From: Apilactobacillus kunkeei | GTDB taxonomy: Bacteria; Bacillota; Bacilli; Lactobacillales; Lactobacillaceae | DNA length: 64,000 nucleotides | Direction of reading: 5' to 3' | Assembly (NCBI RefSeq): GCF_001308195.1 | Contig: NZ_JXDF01000014.1 | Span: 18,578-82,577 of the forward strand | In this document: one piece after another, positions 27,169 through 36,452 of the stretch | How the letters are laid out: the number at the start of each line of letters is the position of its first letter | Numbering within the stretch: position 1 is the first letter of the stretch | Position numbers and translations under genes: made by a program | Notes under the pieces: model-generated | Told to the model about the DNA's origin: nothing | The model's input: only the letters and a program-made list of their open reading frames with translations | Databases searched by the model: none

Positions 27169-28032
27169 ATGAAGACCAAAGTTTTAAAAATGGTTGGAAT
27201 TATTAGTGTTTGTTTGATGGCCGTTATCATGCTATCTGGTTGTGAATCTGTTACACAAAAAGCAGATCATCAAGATACATGGAGCCGCATTGAAAAGAAC
27301 AAGCAAGTTACCATTGGTCTAGATGTTACCTTCGTTCCGATGGGGTTTGAAAACCAAAGCGGTAAAATCGTCGGCTTTGATGTCGACTTAGCCAAGGCTG
27401 TGTTTAAACAATATGGTATTAAGCCAGTCTTTCAACCTATCGATTGGTCAATGAACGTAACCGAGTTGAGAAATACCACCATTGATTTAATTTGGAATGG
27501 TTTCACAATTACTCCCGAACGACAAGCTGTTGTTAACTTCAGTAAGCCTTACTTGGCAAATGACCAAGAACTAGTTACTTTGAAATCATCTCACATTAAT
27601 AAATTTAGTGATATGAAGGGCAAGTATTTAGGTGCCCAAAATGGTTCAGCTGGTCTAAATGATATTGACGATCAACCAAAATTATTGAAACAATATATTA
27701 AAAACCAATCACCAATTCTATACAATTCATTTACTAATGCATTTATTGACTTGAATCATGGTAGAATTAGTGGATTGTTAATTGATAGCACATATGCAAA
27801 CTATTACATTGCACACCAACCTAACCCTGACATGTACAAGGTCGTTAGAGGTAAATTCCCACCAGAAGAATTTGGTGTCGGAATCCGCAAAGGTGATAAG
27901 ACAATGCAAGCTAAGATTAATGCTGCATTCAAGAAGCTAGCAAAGAATGGTGAATTAGAAAAGATTTATAAGAAGTGGTTCGGTAAGAACTACAACTCAC
28001 CATTAATGAAATTAACAAATAATACGAAATAA
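27169..28032 (+). CDS. Amino-acid-binding lipoprotein of the ABC importer
   Basis: This solute-binding protein of 287 residues belongs to family 3 of bacterial binding proteins. The signal peptide ends in the lipobox LSGC near residue 25, so it is anchored outside the membrane by lipid. Binding-site landmarks are PMGFENQSGKIVGFDVDLA, NGFTITPERQ and FSKPYL. GAGGAGG lies before the ATG, three bases after the ATPase stop. In contrast to MetQ in this window, it keeps its lipid-attachment cysteine. Confidence 0.92.
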   Translation: MKTKVLKMVGIISVCLMAVIMLSGCESVTQKADHQDTWSRIEKNKQVTIGLDVTFVPMGFENQSGKIVGFDVDLAKAVFKQYGIKPVFQPIDWSMNVTELRNTTIDLIWNGFTITPERQAVVNFSKPYLANDQELVTLKSSHINKFSDMKGKYLGAQNGSAGLNDIDDQPKLLKQYIKNQSPILYNSFTNAFIDLNHGRISGLLIDSTYANYYIAHQPNPDMYKVVRGKFPPEEFGVGIRKGDKTMQAKINAAFKKLAKNGELEKIYKKWFGKNYNSPLMKLTNNTK

Positions 28033-28052
28033 GAACTAGAGGTGGGGTTTTG

Positions 28053-29327
28053 TTGCATAAGAAATTAGCTAATGGAGTAGACTTAAATGTTATTTTAGAA
28101 GATAAATTCAAAACAATTTCATTTACTTTTGATCTAGTTAGCGAGGCTATTCCAGAAAATTTTGCTAAACGAGCAGTACTTGCAGAATTGATGGAAATTA
28201 GTAATCAAGATTATCCAACGCAATCCAAATTAGCAAGATACTTATCATCAATGTATGGAGCCAGTTTTGGAACCAACGTTTTGAGATATGGTAATTTGTC
28301 AGTTCTAAGAATTAACTTGAGTATCCCAAATCCAAAATTTGTGGATGCAAAAGATGATTTATTACAACAGGCTGTTAGTTTTATTTATAGTGTAGTATTC
28401 AAGCCATTGGCTACTGATGGCCAATTTGATAAAGACACGTTTACCTTGCAAAGAAACAACATGAAAAAGTATGTTGAATCAGTGGCAGATGACAAACAGT
28501 ACTATGCTTCAATTCAATTGAAGAAATTATTTTACAAGGACTACCTAAACCGTGGTTCTTTTATATTTGGAACACCAAATGACTATGACATAATAGATAG
28601 TCAAAATGAATATGAATACTATTCAAACGTTTTAAATAACGATAATATCAAGATTTCTGTTATCGGGGATGTTGATGAAGAAAGAATTTATAACTTGTTT
28701 GATCAATTTAAATTGTTAAATCGAAGTGTAGAATATGAATTAGCACCACTAACTTCATTTAAGATGAATGATGATGTTGAAATGGTCGATAAGAAGATTC
28801 AATCATCACAAAGTTGTTTGAATTTAGGTTACCGTTTGCCAATTTTCTACAATAATAAAGAAGCGATGGCAGCGGTATTGTTCAATGCTATTTTTGGTGG
28901 GACACCACAATCTAAACTATTCAAAAATGTTAGAGAAAAGAACAGTTTGGCATACAGTGCAAGTAGTTCATACAATTCTATCAATGGGTTTGTAATGGTA
29001 AGCACTGGTATCAATTACAGCAATAAGGATAAGGTCTTAGCGATTGTTAAGGAACAATTAAACGATATCGCTAATGGAAATGTCGACATCGATGTTTTAA
29101 ACAGTATTAAGGCTGAAATGATTAACGCCAAAAAAGCTGTTTTGGACAGTCCTCGTCAAAACATGGAACAACAATTCGTTAATGGATTGTTGAACCGAGC
29201 TCTATCATTTGATGAATGGAAACAACGGGTTAATGATGTGACAATCGACCAAATTGCTGAGGTTGCTAAAAAGGTCGAATTGAATTCAATTTTCTTCTTA
29301 GATGGGAGGATTGATGATGCAAATTAA
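28053..29327 (+). CDS. yfmF: M16 peptidase-like protein YfmF, without the zinc motif
   Basis: This 424-residue protein has the inverzincin fold but lacks HxxEH: the equivalent region reads KRAVLAELMEIS. It is therefore a non-catalytic partner, presumably of the active homologue encoded next. Current annotations link the YfmF/YmfH pair to EF-P modification in some Firmicutes; no direct evidence for that is visible here. Two adjacent TTG codons (28050 and 28053) can start it; 28053 is preferred since GGTGG then lies seven bases upstream. Eleven bases overlap the next gene. Confidence 0.85.
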   Translation: MHKKLANGVDLNVILEDKFKTISFTFDLVSEAIPENFAKRAVLAELMEISNQDYPTQSKLARYLSSMYGASFGTNVLRYGNLSVLRINLSIPNPKFVDAKDDLLQQAVSFIYSVVFKPLATDGQFDKDTFTLQRNNMKKYVESVADDKQYYASIQLKKLFYKDYLNRGSFIFGTPNDYDIIDSQNEYEYYSNVLNNDNIKISVIGDVDEERIYNLFDQFKLLNRSVEYELAPLTSFKMNDDVEMVDKKIQSSQSCLNLGYRLPIFYNNKEAMAAVLFNAIFGGTPQSKLFKNVREKNSLAYSASSSYNSINGFVMVSTGINYSNKDKVLAIVKEQLNDIANGNVDIDVLNSIKAEMINAKKAVLDSPRQNMEQQFVNGLLNRALSFDEWKQRVNDVTIDQIAEVAKKVELNSIFFLDGRIDDAN

Positions 29328-30573
29328 AGAGTATCGTAAGTTTAATGAAAAAGTATATATCGAAAAGATGGATAATGGGTTGTCTGTGGTAGTTGTTCCC
29401 AAGAAGGGCTACCAAAAGACTTATGCTACACTTTCCGTACGATATGGATCTATCGATACCAACATTAATGGAAAGACTTATCCAGCAGGAATTGCCCATT
29501 TTCTAGAACATAAGATGTTCGATAAAAAAGATTATGATGCTATGGATGTTTTCTCTAAATATGGTGCAGGCTCTAATGCATTTACTAGTTTTAATAAAAC
29601 AAGTTACCTATTTTCAACCACTGATAATGTTCATGAAAACCTAACTGAGTTATTGGATTTCGTGCAAGAACCTTACTTTAGTGACGCAAAGGTAGAAAAA
29701 GAAAAGGGCATCATTGGCCAAGAAATTAGTATGTATGATGATGAACCAGGAGCTGTTTTATTCTTCAAGACAGTTCAAAACATGTTCCCAGATACGCCAT
29801 TGAATGTTGATATTGCCGGCACAGAGGATTCAATCTATAAGATTACCAAGCAAGACTTGTATGACTCTTATAATTACTTCTATCAACCTCAAAACATGCA
29901 ACTTACAGTTGTTGGAAACGTTGTTCCTGAAGATATCTTTAAGTGGGTTAGCGATAACCAAAGTAAAAAGAGTTTTAACGAACCTAAAGATGTCAAAAGA
30001 ACGACAATTCAATCTTCTGAAATTGTGAGGGAAACCACCCATTATATGGATGTAAACCGTCCTAAAGTGGCTTTAGGAATTAAAGGTGATTCTAAATACA
30101 ATGGTGATATTAAATATGAACTATCCATTTCACTATTGCTACAACTTCTGTTATCAGAAGGTTCTGAGATTTATGAAAAGATGTATAACGATGGAATTAT
30201 CGATGACTCATTTGGTTTTGACTTCGATTGCGAAGATCAGTTTAACTTTGCGGTATTAGCGGGTGAAACTGAAAAGATTGATGAGTTCATTGATAGAATT
30301 TCAGATGTATTGGTTAACTTTGCCGACTATATTTCAGATAAATCTGATGAGTTTGAATTAATTAAAAAAGAAGAAATTGGTCAACATGTTTCAATGATGA
30401 ATTCCATTGAAGCAATTGCAAATAACATGTCAGATGAAGATCATGATTTTGAAAATATCTATGATGAAATTGAAATGATTAAACAATTAGAATTAGATGA
30501 TTTAATTCGTTATGGAAAATTATTTTTAAAACCTGACATGATAGTGAAAAACAAGATTTTTCCTAAAAATTAA
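29317..30573 (+). CDS. ymfH: M16-family zinc peptidase YmfH
   Basis: The 418-residue protein contains the inverted zinc motif HFLEH (about residue 61) and a downstream glutamate in KEKGIIGQEIS, as expected for an active M16 metallopeptidase. It is paired with the motif-less homologue upstream. ATG 29317 is preferred, seven bases after GGAGG; two earlier ATGs are too close to that site. The genes continue into rodZ, pgsA and pncC as in other lactobacilli, an order that has made this pair a marker of the recA region. Confidence 0.88.
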   Translation: MQIKEYRKFNEKVYIEKMDNGLSVVVVPKKGYQKTYATLSVRYGSIDTNINGKTYPAGIAHFLEHKMFDKKDYDAMDVFSKYGAGSNAFTSFNKTSYLFSTTDNVHENLTELLDFVQEPYFSDAKVEKEKGIIGQEISMYDDEPGAVLFFKTVQNMFPDTPLNVDIAGTEDSIYKITKQDLYDSYNYFYQPQNMQLTVVGNVVPEDIFKWVSDNQSKKSFNEPKDVKRTTIQSSEIVRETTHYMDVNRPKVALGIKGDSKYNGDIKYELSISLLLQLLLSEGSEIYEKMYNDGIIDDSFGFDFDCEDQFNFAVLAGETEKIDEFIDRISDVLVNFADYISDKSDEFELIKKEEIGQHVSMMNSIEAIANNMSDEDHDFENIYDEIEMIKQLELDDLIRYGKLFLKPDMIVKNKIFPKN

Positions 30574-30651
30574 TTAGTTTAGATGTCTAGATAATATAGC
30601 TAATTATGATATACTGTAGATGTAAAATAATAAATAAGTGGAGTAATACCT

Positions 30652-31506
30652 ATGCAAAATAACAATGGAAAACAAGTAGAAATTGGTAAATCACTACACG
30701 AAGCACGTGTCGCCAAGGGAATGTCCATTGACGATATTCAAAAGATTACCAAAATCCAAAAACATTACCTTGAAGCAATCGAACAGGGGAACTTTGCTGA
30801 ACTTCCTGGTGATTTTTACGTTCGCGCGTTTATTAAGCAATTCGCTGACACTGTTGGCGTTAACGGTATTGAACTATTGAATGAACATGACGATAGTCTA
30901 CCTGATACTCAAAGCGAAGAATACGCTGATGAAGTATCAAAGGATGACGTTAATAGCCGTGTAGCTAGTCGTAGTCGTGAACAAAGAAAAGACTCATTCC
31001 GTAAGGTTATTCCAACCATCGGAATTATCGTTGCAATTCTAGTAGTTGTTTGCGGTATTTGGGCAGTCGTTGTACATACTAATAGTTCTTCTCAAACTAG
31101 CATTAGTAGCAGTTCTGTTTCAGTTACTGGTTCTTCAGAATCAAGTTCATCAAGCAGCAAAGCTGATGACAAGAAGAAAGAAGATAAGAAGTCCACTGAC
31201 ACTAAGACTACCATTAAGGAAGTTAGCGCTACTAAGTATAATGTAACTGGTCAAAAAGAAAACACTGTTACTTTAAAGGCTACTGGTAGAGCATGGTCAT
31301 CAATCATGGCTGATAACAAGACTCTATTCCAAGGTTCACAAAACAGTGGTGATAAGAAGGATGTTAAGCTTCCAGCTGACACTAAGAGTGTTAACATTTC
31401 ACTAGGTAACACCCAAGGTGCTAAGATCTTGGTTAATGGTACTGAATTGAAATACGACAAGAGCACACCTTTAACTACACAAATTACATTAGAATTTAGT
31501 AAATAA
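30652..31506 (+). CDS. rodZ: RodZ-type membrane protein with N-terminal helix-turn-helix
   Basis: RodZ links MreB filaments to the membrane and cell shape control. The 284-residue protein has a Xre-like domain (residues ~8-75: LHEARVAKGMSIDDIQKIT), a basic stretch, one membrane helix (residues ~122-142), a Ser-rich linker and a C-terminal beta domain of the DUF4115 type. A TATACT at 30610-30615 may serve as a -10 element. In B. subtilis the homologue is YmfM. A terminator follows, then pgsA. Confidence 0.9.
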   Translation: MQNNNGKQVEIGKSLHEARVAKGMSIDDIQKITKIQKHYLEAIEQGNFAELPGDFYVRAFIKQFADTVGVNGIELLNEHDDSLPDTQSEEYADEVSKDDVNSRVASRSREQRKDSFRKVIPTIGIIVAILVVVCGIWAVVVHTNSSSQTSISSSSVSVTGSSESSSSSSKADDKKKEDKKSTDTKTTIKEVSATKYNVTGQKENTVTLKATGRAWSSIMADNKTLFQGSQNSGDKKDVKLPADTKSVNISLGNTQGAKILVNGTELKYDKSTPLTTQITLEFSK

Positions 31507-31535
31507 AAAAGAGGGCTTTGTTAAAGCCCTTTTTT
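31506..31535 (+). terminator. Intrinsic terminator of rodZ
   Basis: AGGGCTTT (31512-31519) pairs with AAAGCCCT (31523-31530) followed by T residues. pgsA starts 18 bases later without a visible promoter, so some read-through is expected. Confidence 0.85.
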
Positions 31536-31553
31536 ATTTCTATGGAGGAAATT

Positions 31554-32141
31554 ATGAATTTACCAAACAAACTTACATTAATTAGAATAATAATGATTCC
31601 ATTATTCATTATCTTGCTTTCATGTGACATTAACATGGGAACAGTTATCTGGTTAGGTACAAGTATCCAAGTAACCAGAATCGTTGCAGCAATCGTTTTT
31701 GCTGCTGCATGTATTACAGACTTCTTAGATGGACAAATTGCCAGAAGACAACATTTAGTTACTAATTTCGGTAAATTTGCTGATCCATTAGCAGACAAAA
31801 TGATTGTTATGTCAGCATTCATTATCCTAGTTTCATTTGGCTTTGTTCCAGCATGGGTTGCAGCTGTAATCGTATGTCGTGAACTAGCCGTTACTGGTCT
31901 AAGATTAATCGTTGTTGAAAACGATGGCCAAGTAATTGCAGCTGCATGGCCTGGTAAGATTAAGACATTCAGTCAAATGATTGCCATTATCTTATTACTA
32001 TTGAATGATTTCTTATTCATTCCATTTACAACCATTGGTTTTGGTACATTATTACTTTACATCTGCTTATTCTTTACTGTTTACTCAGGTGTTGAATACT
32101 TCTGGAAGAGTCGTTTTATTTTTGCAGATTCTTTCAAGTAA
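31554..32141 (+). CDS. pgsA: CDP-diacylglycerol--glycerol-3-phosphate 3-phosphatidyltransferase
   Basis: PgsA makes phosphatidylglycerol phosphate, the committed step to phosphatidylglycerol and cardiolipin. The 195-residue membrane protein carries the CDP-alcohol transferase signature with all acidic residues: DFLDGQIARR, then GKFADPLADK. About four to five helices are present. ATG 31554 follows GGAGG; upstream in-frame starts lie inside the rodZ terminator. Confidence 0.95.
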   Translation: MNLPNKLTLIRIIMIPLFIILLSCDINMGTVIWLGTSIQVTRIVAAIVFAAACITDFLDGQIARRQHLVTNFGKFADPLADKMIVMSAFIILVSFGFVPAWVAAVIVCRELAVTGLRLIVVENDGQVIAAAWPGKIKTFSQMIAIILLLLNDFLFIPFTTIGFGTLLLYICLFFTVYSGVEYFWKSRFIFADSFK

Positions 32142-32185
32142 ATCGATTTAATTATCGTATATATATAAGAAAGGTCGGATTATGT

Positions 32186-32653
32186 ATGCAAATTGATACA
32201 TCTATTGTTAACAAGCTTATTGACGATAAAATCACCATAACCGGAGCAGAAAGTTTAACGGCAGGGATGTTTCAATCCACTATTGGTGGAGTCCCCGGTG
32301 TTTCTGCTATCTTCTATGGTGGATTTGTTACTTATTCAAATGAAGCAAAGGCCAAGCTATTATCAATTCCAATGGAAGTAATTGATGAATATGGTGTTGT
32401 TTCTGAACAAGTGGCGATTTGGATGGCTAAGCAATCCAAGCAAATCATGAATGTAGACGTAGGGGTATCATTTACCGGTGTTGCTGGTCCTGATAGTTTG
32501 GAAGGACAACCAGCGGGAACTGTATTTATCGGATTAGATTACAAGGAAAATCAATTTGCAAAAGAATTTCATTTTAGTGGATCACGTCAAGAAGTGCGTG
32601 AACAGTCAGTACAAGCTGCATTGAAAATGATTGAAAATGAGTATTCTAAATAA
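32186..32653 (+). CDS. pncC: Stand-alone CinA C-terminal domain, nicotinamide-nucleotide amidase
   Basis: The 155-residue protein is the CinA C-terminal domain alone, with AESLTAGMFQSTIGGVPG, YSNEAK and FTGVAGPDS. In characterised enzymes this domain deamidates NMN to NaMN. The CinA proteins usually encoded at this pgsA-recA position are about 410 residues and also have an N-terminal MoCF-like domain. Here that domain is absent and only 44 bases separate it from pgsA, so there is no remnant. The ATG at 32186 has a rather distant AAAGG. Expression with pgsA or recA cannot be decided. Confidence 0.87.
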   Translation: MQIDTSIVNKLIDDKITITGAESLTAGMFQSTIGGVPGVSAIFYGGFVTYSNEAKAKLLSIPMEVIDEYGVVSEQVAIWMAKQSKQIMNVDVGVSFTGVAGPDSLEGQPAGTVFIGLDYKENQFAKEFHFSGSRQEVREQSVQAALKMIENEYSK

Positions 32654-32655
32654 TG

Positions 32656-32669
32656 CGAACTTTTGTTCT
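32656..32669 (+). promoter_or_regulatory. Probable LexA (SOS) box of recA
   Basis: CGAACTTTTGTTCT contains the perfect GAAC-N4-GTTC dyad of Gram-positive LexA sites. It lies directly upstream of the recA -35 box. Confidence 0.75.
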
Positions 32670-32677
32670 GTTTTTAC

Positions 32678-32706
32678 TTGCTTTTTTAATGAGAGATTAG
32701 TATAGT
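32678..32706 (+). promoter_or_regulatory. Promoter of recA
   Basis: TTGCTT (32678-32683) and TATAGT (32701-32706) are separated by 17 bases. Confidence 0.78.
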
Positions 32707-32743
32707 ATAAATATCGAATAGTTATCAAAGGGAGGTCAAATTA

Positions 32744-33790
32744 ATGGCTGATGAACGAAAAGCGGCTCTAGATGGTGCCTTAAAACGAATTGAAAAAGAA
32801 TTCGGTAAGGGTTCAATCATGAGAATGGGAGACCGTGGAGATACTAGAATTTCCACTGTACCAACAGGTTCCTTAGCACTTGATAATGCATTAGGTGTTG
32901 GAGGATTCCCACGAGGAAGAATTGTTGAAATTTATGGACCTGAAAGTTCAGGTAAGACTACCATCGCGCTACAAGCTGTCGCAGAAGTACAAAAACAAGG
33001 TGGAACAGCGGCATACATCGATGCTGAAAATGCTTTGGATCCAGTATATGCTACCAACCTAGGGGTAAACATTGATGATTTACTTCTATCACAACCTGAT
33101 ACTGGTGAACAAGGTTTACAAATTTGTGACGCCCTTGTATCAAGTGGTGCCATTGATATCGTAGTTGTCGATTCAGTTGCGGCTTTAGTACCTAGAGCTG
33201 AAATTGAAGGTGAAATGGGTGATGCTCACGTTGGTTTGCAAGCTCGTTTAATGTCACAAGCACTACGTAAGTTATCTGGATCAATTAACAAGACTAAGAC
33301 TATAGCTCTATTTATTAACCAAATTAGAGAAAAAGTTGGTGTTATGTTTGGTAACCCAGAAACTACACCTGGGGGACGTGCTCTTAAGTTCTATTCAACT
33401 ATCAGACTAGAAATCAGAAGAGCTGAACAAATTAAAGATGGTACTGACATTATTGGTAACAGAACTAAGATCAAAGTTGCCAAGAATAAGGTAGCTCCTC
33501 CATTCAAGCGTGCCGAAGTTGATATCATGTACGGTCAAGGTATTTCACAAACTGGTGAATTAGTTGATATGGCCGTTGAACAAGATATCATTGGTAAGTC
33601 TGGTTCATGGTACTCATACGGTGAAGAAAGAATTGGTCAAGGTCGTGAAAACGCAAAACAATTCTTACAAGATAATCCGGACAAAATGGAAGAAATTAAC
33701 AAAAAAGTTCGTGCTGCATATGGCATGGGCGAAGATGATTCTGAATCAGGTGAAGCTGAACAAACAAGTTTGGACACTGGTGAAGAATAA
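32744..33790 (+). CDS. recA: Recombinase RecA
   Basis: RecA forms filaments on single-stranded DNA for homologous recombination, SOS induction and, in competent cells, integration of transformed DNA. The 348-residue protein has Walker [10 protein letters not shown] (~residue 66), the DNA-binding loop 1 region [10 protein letters not shown], loop 2 region [11 protein letters not shown], and an acidic C-terminal tail. GGGAGG precedes the ATG. A LexA-type box overlaps its control region and a small terminator follows. Confidence 0.98.
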   Translation: MADERKAALDGALKRIEKEFGKGSIMRMGDRGDTRISTVPTGSLALDNALGVGGFPRGRIVEIYGPESSGKTTIALQAVAEVQKQGGTAAYIDAENALDPVYATNLGVNIDDLLLSQPDTGEQGLQICDALVSSGAIDIVVVDSVAALVPRAEIEGEMGDAHVGLQARLMSQALRKLSGSINKTKTIALFINQIREKVGVMFGNPETTPGGRALKFYSTIRLEIRRAEQIKDGTDIIGNRTKIKVAKNKVAPPFKRAEVDIMYGQGISQTGELVDMAVEQDIIGKSGSWYSYGEERIGQGRENAKQFLQDNPDKMEEINKKVRAAYGMGEDDSESGEAEQTSLDTGEE

Positions 33791-33795
33791 CGATA

Positions 33796-33817
33796 AAGAA
33801 GCCGAAAGGCTTTTTTA
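33796..33817 (+). terminator. Intrinsic terminator of recA
   Basis: AGCC-GAAA-GGCT is a short stem with a stable tetraloop followed by six T residues. Confidence 0.75.
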
Positions 33818-33841
33818 TTTTGCAAAAGAAAATAACATGTG

Positions 33842-33870
33842 TTGACACTTTCACAACTAAAATTTAAAAT
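33842..33870 (+). promoter_or_regulatory. Promoter of rny
   Basis: TTGACA (33842-33847) and TAAAAT (33865-33870) are 17 bases apart. It implies an untranslated leader of about 107 bases before the rny ATG. In that leader GAACTA (33886-33891) pairs with TAGTTC (33898-33903). Confidence 0.75.
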
Positions 33871-33983
33871 ATAGTAATGTACATTGAACTATTTATTTAG
33901 TTCGCAAAATGACTAATAAATCATTCAATGCGCAGTTATCAAAAACTTAATTAAATTAGATGATGTGGAGGTGCAATAAGCCT

Positions 33984-35549
33984 ATGACTTATTTTTTACC
34001 TATGATCCTCGCAATCATCGCTGCTTTTGTAGTTGGTATCTCTGTGGGAATGTTTTCTAACAAGAAAATTGTTGATAAGAAATTAACAAAGGCCCACATG
34101 AGTGCACAAGATATTTTGGAAGATGCTAAACGACAAGCTCAAACCTCAGCTAAGGAAGCAATTCTTGAAGCTAGAGAAAAGAGTAACCATTATCGTTCAA
34201 ACATCGAAAAAGAAATTAAGCAAAGACGAATTGAAGTTCAACGACAAGAAAATCGTCTAATTCAACGTGAAGATTCTTTAGATCGTAAAGATGATGCTTT
34301 TGATAAGCGTGAAGATTCATTGAATAAGCGTGAAGAAAAGCTTAATTCAAACCAAAAGAAACTTGAACAAAAGCAACAGCAAGCTGATATGCTAGTTAAA
34401 CAACGTCAAGATGAGTTAGAACGTATCTCTTCACTTTCTCAAGAAGAAGCACAAGAGCTAATTATTAACGAAACAAAGAAAGAATTAGCTGACGAACGTG
34501 CCAAAATGGTTAAAGATAGTTATAACCTAGCTCGTAAGGAATCTTCTGAGAATGCCAAGAATCTAGTTATTGAAGCGATTCAACAAAGTGCTGCTGATAT
34601 CGTATCTGAAACCACAGTTTCAGTTGTTAACCTACCTAACGATGATATGAAAGGTCGTATCATCGGACGCGAAGGTAGAAACATCAGAACCTTTGAAACC
34701 CTAACAGGAATTGATTTGGTTATTGATGATACTCCAGAAGCAGTTGTGCTAAGTGGATTTGATCCAATTAGAAGAGAAGTTGCCAAGATGGCACTTGAAA
34801 GCCTAATTAAGGATGGTCGTATCCACCCAGCTCGAATCGAAGAAATGGTAGATAAGAGTCGTCGAGAACTTGATGAAAAGATTCAAGAAATTGGTGAAGA
34901 AACAGTATTTGATTTAGGAATTCATTCATTGAGTCCTGAAATGATTATGATGATTGGTAAATTGAAGTTCAAGATTTACCATGGTCGTAATGTTTTGAGC
35001 CATTCTATTGAAGTTGCGAAGTTGTCAGGTGTCTTAGCCGCAGAATTAGGCGAAGACGTCGTATTAGCAAAACGCGCAGGATTGTTGCACGAAATTGGTC
35101 GCTCTGCAGATAATGAAACAGAAGGTTCTCACATTGACCTTGGTGTTGACTTAGCCAAGAAGTTCAAAGAAAGTCCAGTTGTTATTGACTCAATTGCAGC
35201 CGATAATGAAGACAGTGAACCTAAGTACATCATTTCTGAATTAGTTAATATCGCAAACAAGATTGCGATTGCTAGACCAGGTGCAAAGAGTAAATCTCTT
35301 GAAAGCTTTGTTCATCGTCTAGAAAGTTTGGAAACAATTAGTGATAGCTTCGAAGAAGTAAACAAGAGCTACGCAATTCAAGCCGGACGTGAAATTAGAG
35401 TGATTGTAAAACCAGAAAAAGTTTCTGATACTCAAGCAGTTGTTTTAGCTAGAGATATTAAAAATAAGATTGAAGAGGATATGGAATATCCTGGTCATAT
35501 CAAGGTTACAATTATTAGAGAAGTAAGATCAATCGAATATGCAAAATAA
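33984..35549 (+). CDS. rny: RNase Y homologue with a degenerate HD catalytic domain
   Basis: RNase Y is the membrane-bound endoribonuclease that starts much mRNA decay in Firmicutes. The 521-residue protein has an N-terminal helix, a long coiled coil (~residues 30-205), a KH domain with GRIIGREGRNIR, an HD region and the C-terminal RNase Y domain. The HD region is unusual: the canonical LLHDIGK reads LLHEIGR (His369-Glu370), SHHGD reads AADNED (405-410), and the usual AADALSAARPG reads IANKIAIARPG (Asn425). The first histidine (NVLSHS) is kept. Several metal ligands are thus replaced, so nuclease activity is doubtful. ATG 33984 follows GGAGGTG. Confidence 0.9.
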   Translation: MTYFLPMILAIIAAFVVGISVGMFSNKKIVDKKLTKAHMSAQDILEDAKRQAQTSAKEAILEAREKSNHYRSNIEKEIKQRRIEVQRQENRLIQREDSLDRKDDAFDKREDSLNKREEKLNSNQKKLEQKQQQADMLVKQRQDELERISSLSQEEAQELIINETKKELADERAKMVKDSYNLARKESSENAKNLVIEAIQQSAADIVSETTVSVVNLPNDDMKGRIIGREGRNIRTFETLTGIDLVIDDTPEAVVLSGFDPIRREVAKMALESLIKDGRIHPARIEEMVDKSRRELDEKIQEIGEETVFDLGIHSLSPEMIMMIGKLKFKIYHGRNVLSHSIEVAKLSGVLAAELGEDVVLAKRAGLLHEIGRSADNETEGSHIDLGVDLAKKFKESPVVIDSIAADNEDSEPKYIISELVNIANKIAIARPGAKSKSLESFVHRLESLETISDSFEEVNKSYAIQAGREIRVIVKPEKVSDTQAVVLARDIKNKIEEDMEYPGHIKVTIIREVRSIEYAK

Positions 35550-35572
35550 AAAAAGGGCTTTTGCCCTTTTTT
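35548..35572 (+). terminator. Intrinsic terminator of rny
   Basis: AAGGGC-TTTT-GCCCTT forms a stem followed by T residues directly after the rny stop codon. Confidence 0.85.
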
Positions 35573-35628
35573 ATTTTATGTAAAACGATGTAAAATAGTA
35601 TATATATAATAATGAATTGAGGACGAAA

Positions 35629-36429
35629 ATGAGAATACTATTTTTAGGTGACGTAGTAGGTAACTTGGGGGTAGAGATGGTAAGCAAGTATCTACCAATT
35701 CTAAAAAGAGACTACAAGCCACAGGTAACGATTGTAAATGGTGAAAATTCAACATCATTTGGTCGCGGAATTAATAAAAAAGTATATAAACAAATTATGA
35801 GTGCAGGGACTGACGTAATTACATTAGGAAACCATGCATGGAATAACGAAGAAATCTTCGATTTTATCGATGATACCAAAAAATTAGTACGTCCTCTTAA
35901 TTATCCTGGTAAGGATGTACCGGGTAGTGGATATACAATTATTAACGTTAATAATAAGAAATTAGCGGTTGTTAATTTACAAGGAAGAATCTTTATTGAT
36001 CCAATCGATGATCCTTTCCAAAAGATTGACGAACTTATCAGTGAAATTAAAAAAGAAGCGGATGCAATTTTTGTTGATTTTCACGCTGAAACAACCAGTG
36101 AGAAGAAAGCAATGGGGATGTATCTAGATGGTCAAATTTCTGCGATCGTGGGAACTCATACACATGTGCAGACCAATGATGACCAAATTCTAAAAAACGG
36201 CACAGCGTTCATTTCTGACGTTGGAATGTGTGGACCATTTGATAGTGTCTTAGGAATGAAGTATGAAAATATCATTCATCGTTTCATTACCCAACGTCCA
36301 ACTAGATTTGAAGTTGAAGAAAAGGGACGTGGAATCGTCTCCGGATGTGTTATCGATTTAAGAGATGATGGCACTGCCAGATCTATTGAAAAAATATTAA
36401 TTGATCCAAATCACCCATATAAGGGTTAG
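35629..36429 (+). CDS. ymdB: YmdB family metallophosphoesterase
   Basis: This calcineurin-like phosphodiesterase of 266 residues belongs to the YmdB (TIGR00282) family, shown in Bacillus to hydrolyse cyclic nucleotides and influence biofilm and late-growth gene expression. Metal ligands are intact: GDVVG, NGENS, LGNHAW, VDFHAE and GTHTHVQT. The adjacent rny gene is its usual neighbour. ATG 35629 follows GAGGA; an earlier TTG is less likely. mutS comes 23 bases later. Confidence 0.92.
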   Translation: MRILFLGDVVGNLGVEMVSKYLPILKRDYKPQVTIVNGENSTSFGRGINKKVYKQIMSAGTDVITLGNHAWNNEEIFDFIDDTKKLVRPLNYPGKDVPGSGYTIINVNNKKLAVVNLQGRIFIDPIDDPFQKIDELISEIKKEADAIFVDFHAETTSEKKAMGMYLDGQISAIVGTHTHVQTNDDQILKNGTAFISDVGMCGPFDSVLGMKYENIIHRFITQRPTRFEVEEKGRGIVSGCVIDLRDDGTARSIEKILIDPNHPYKG

Positions 36430-36452
36430 TAGCAAAGGAGGATATTGTTTTA

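Noticed and set aside
28053..29327. YfmF as a damaged peptidase gene
   Set aside because: Lack of the zinc motif is normal for this member of the YfmF/YmfH pair, so it is not a pseudogene.
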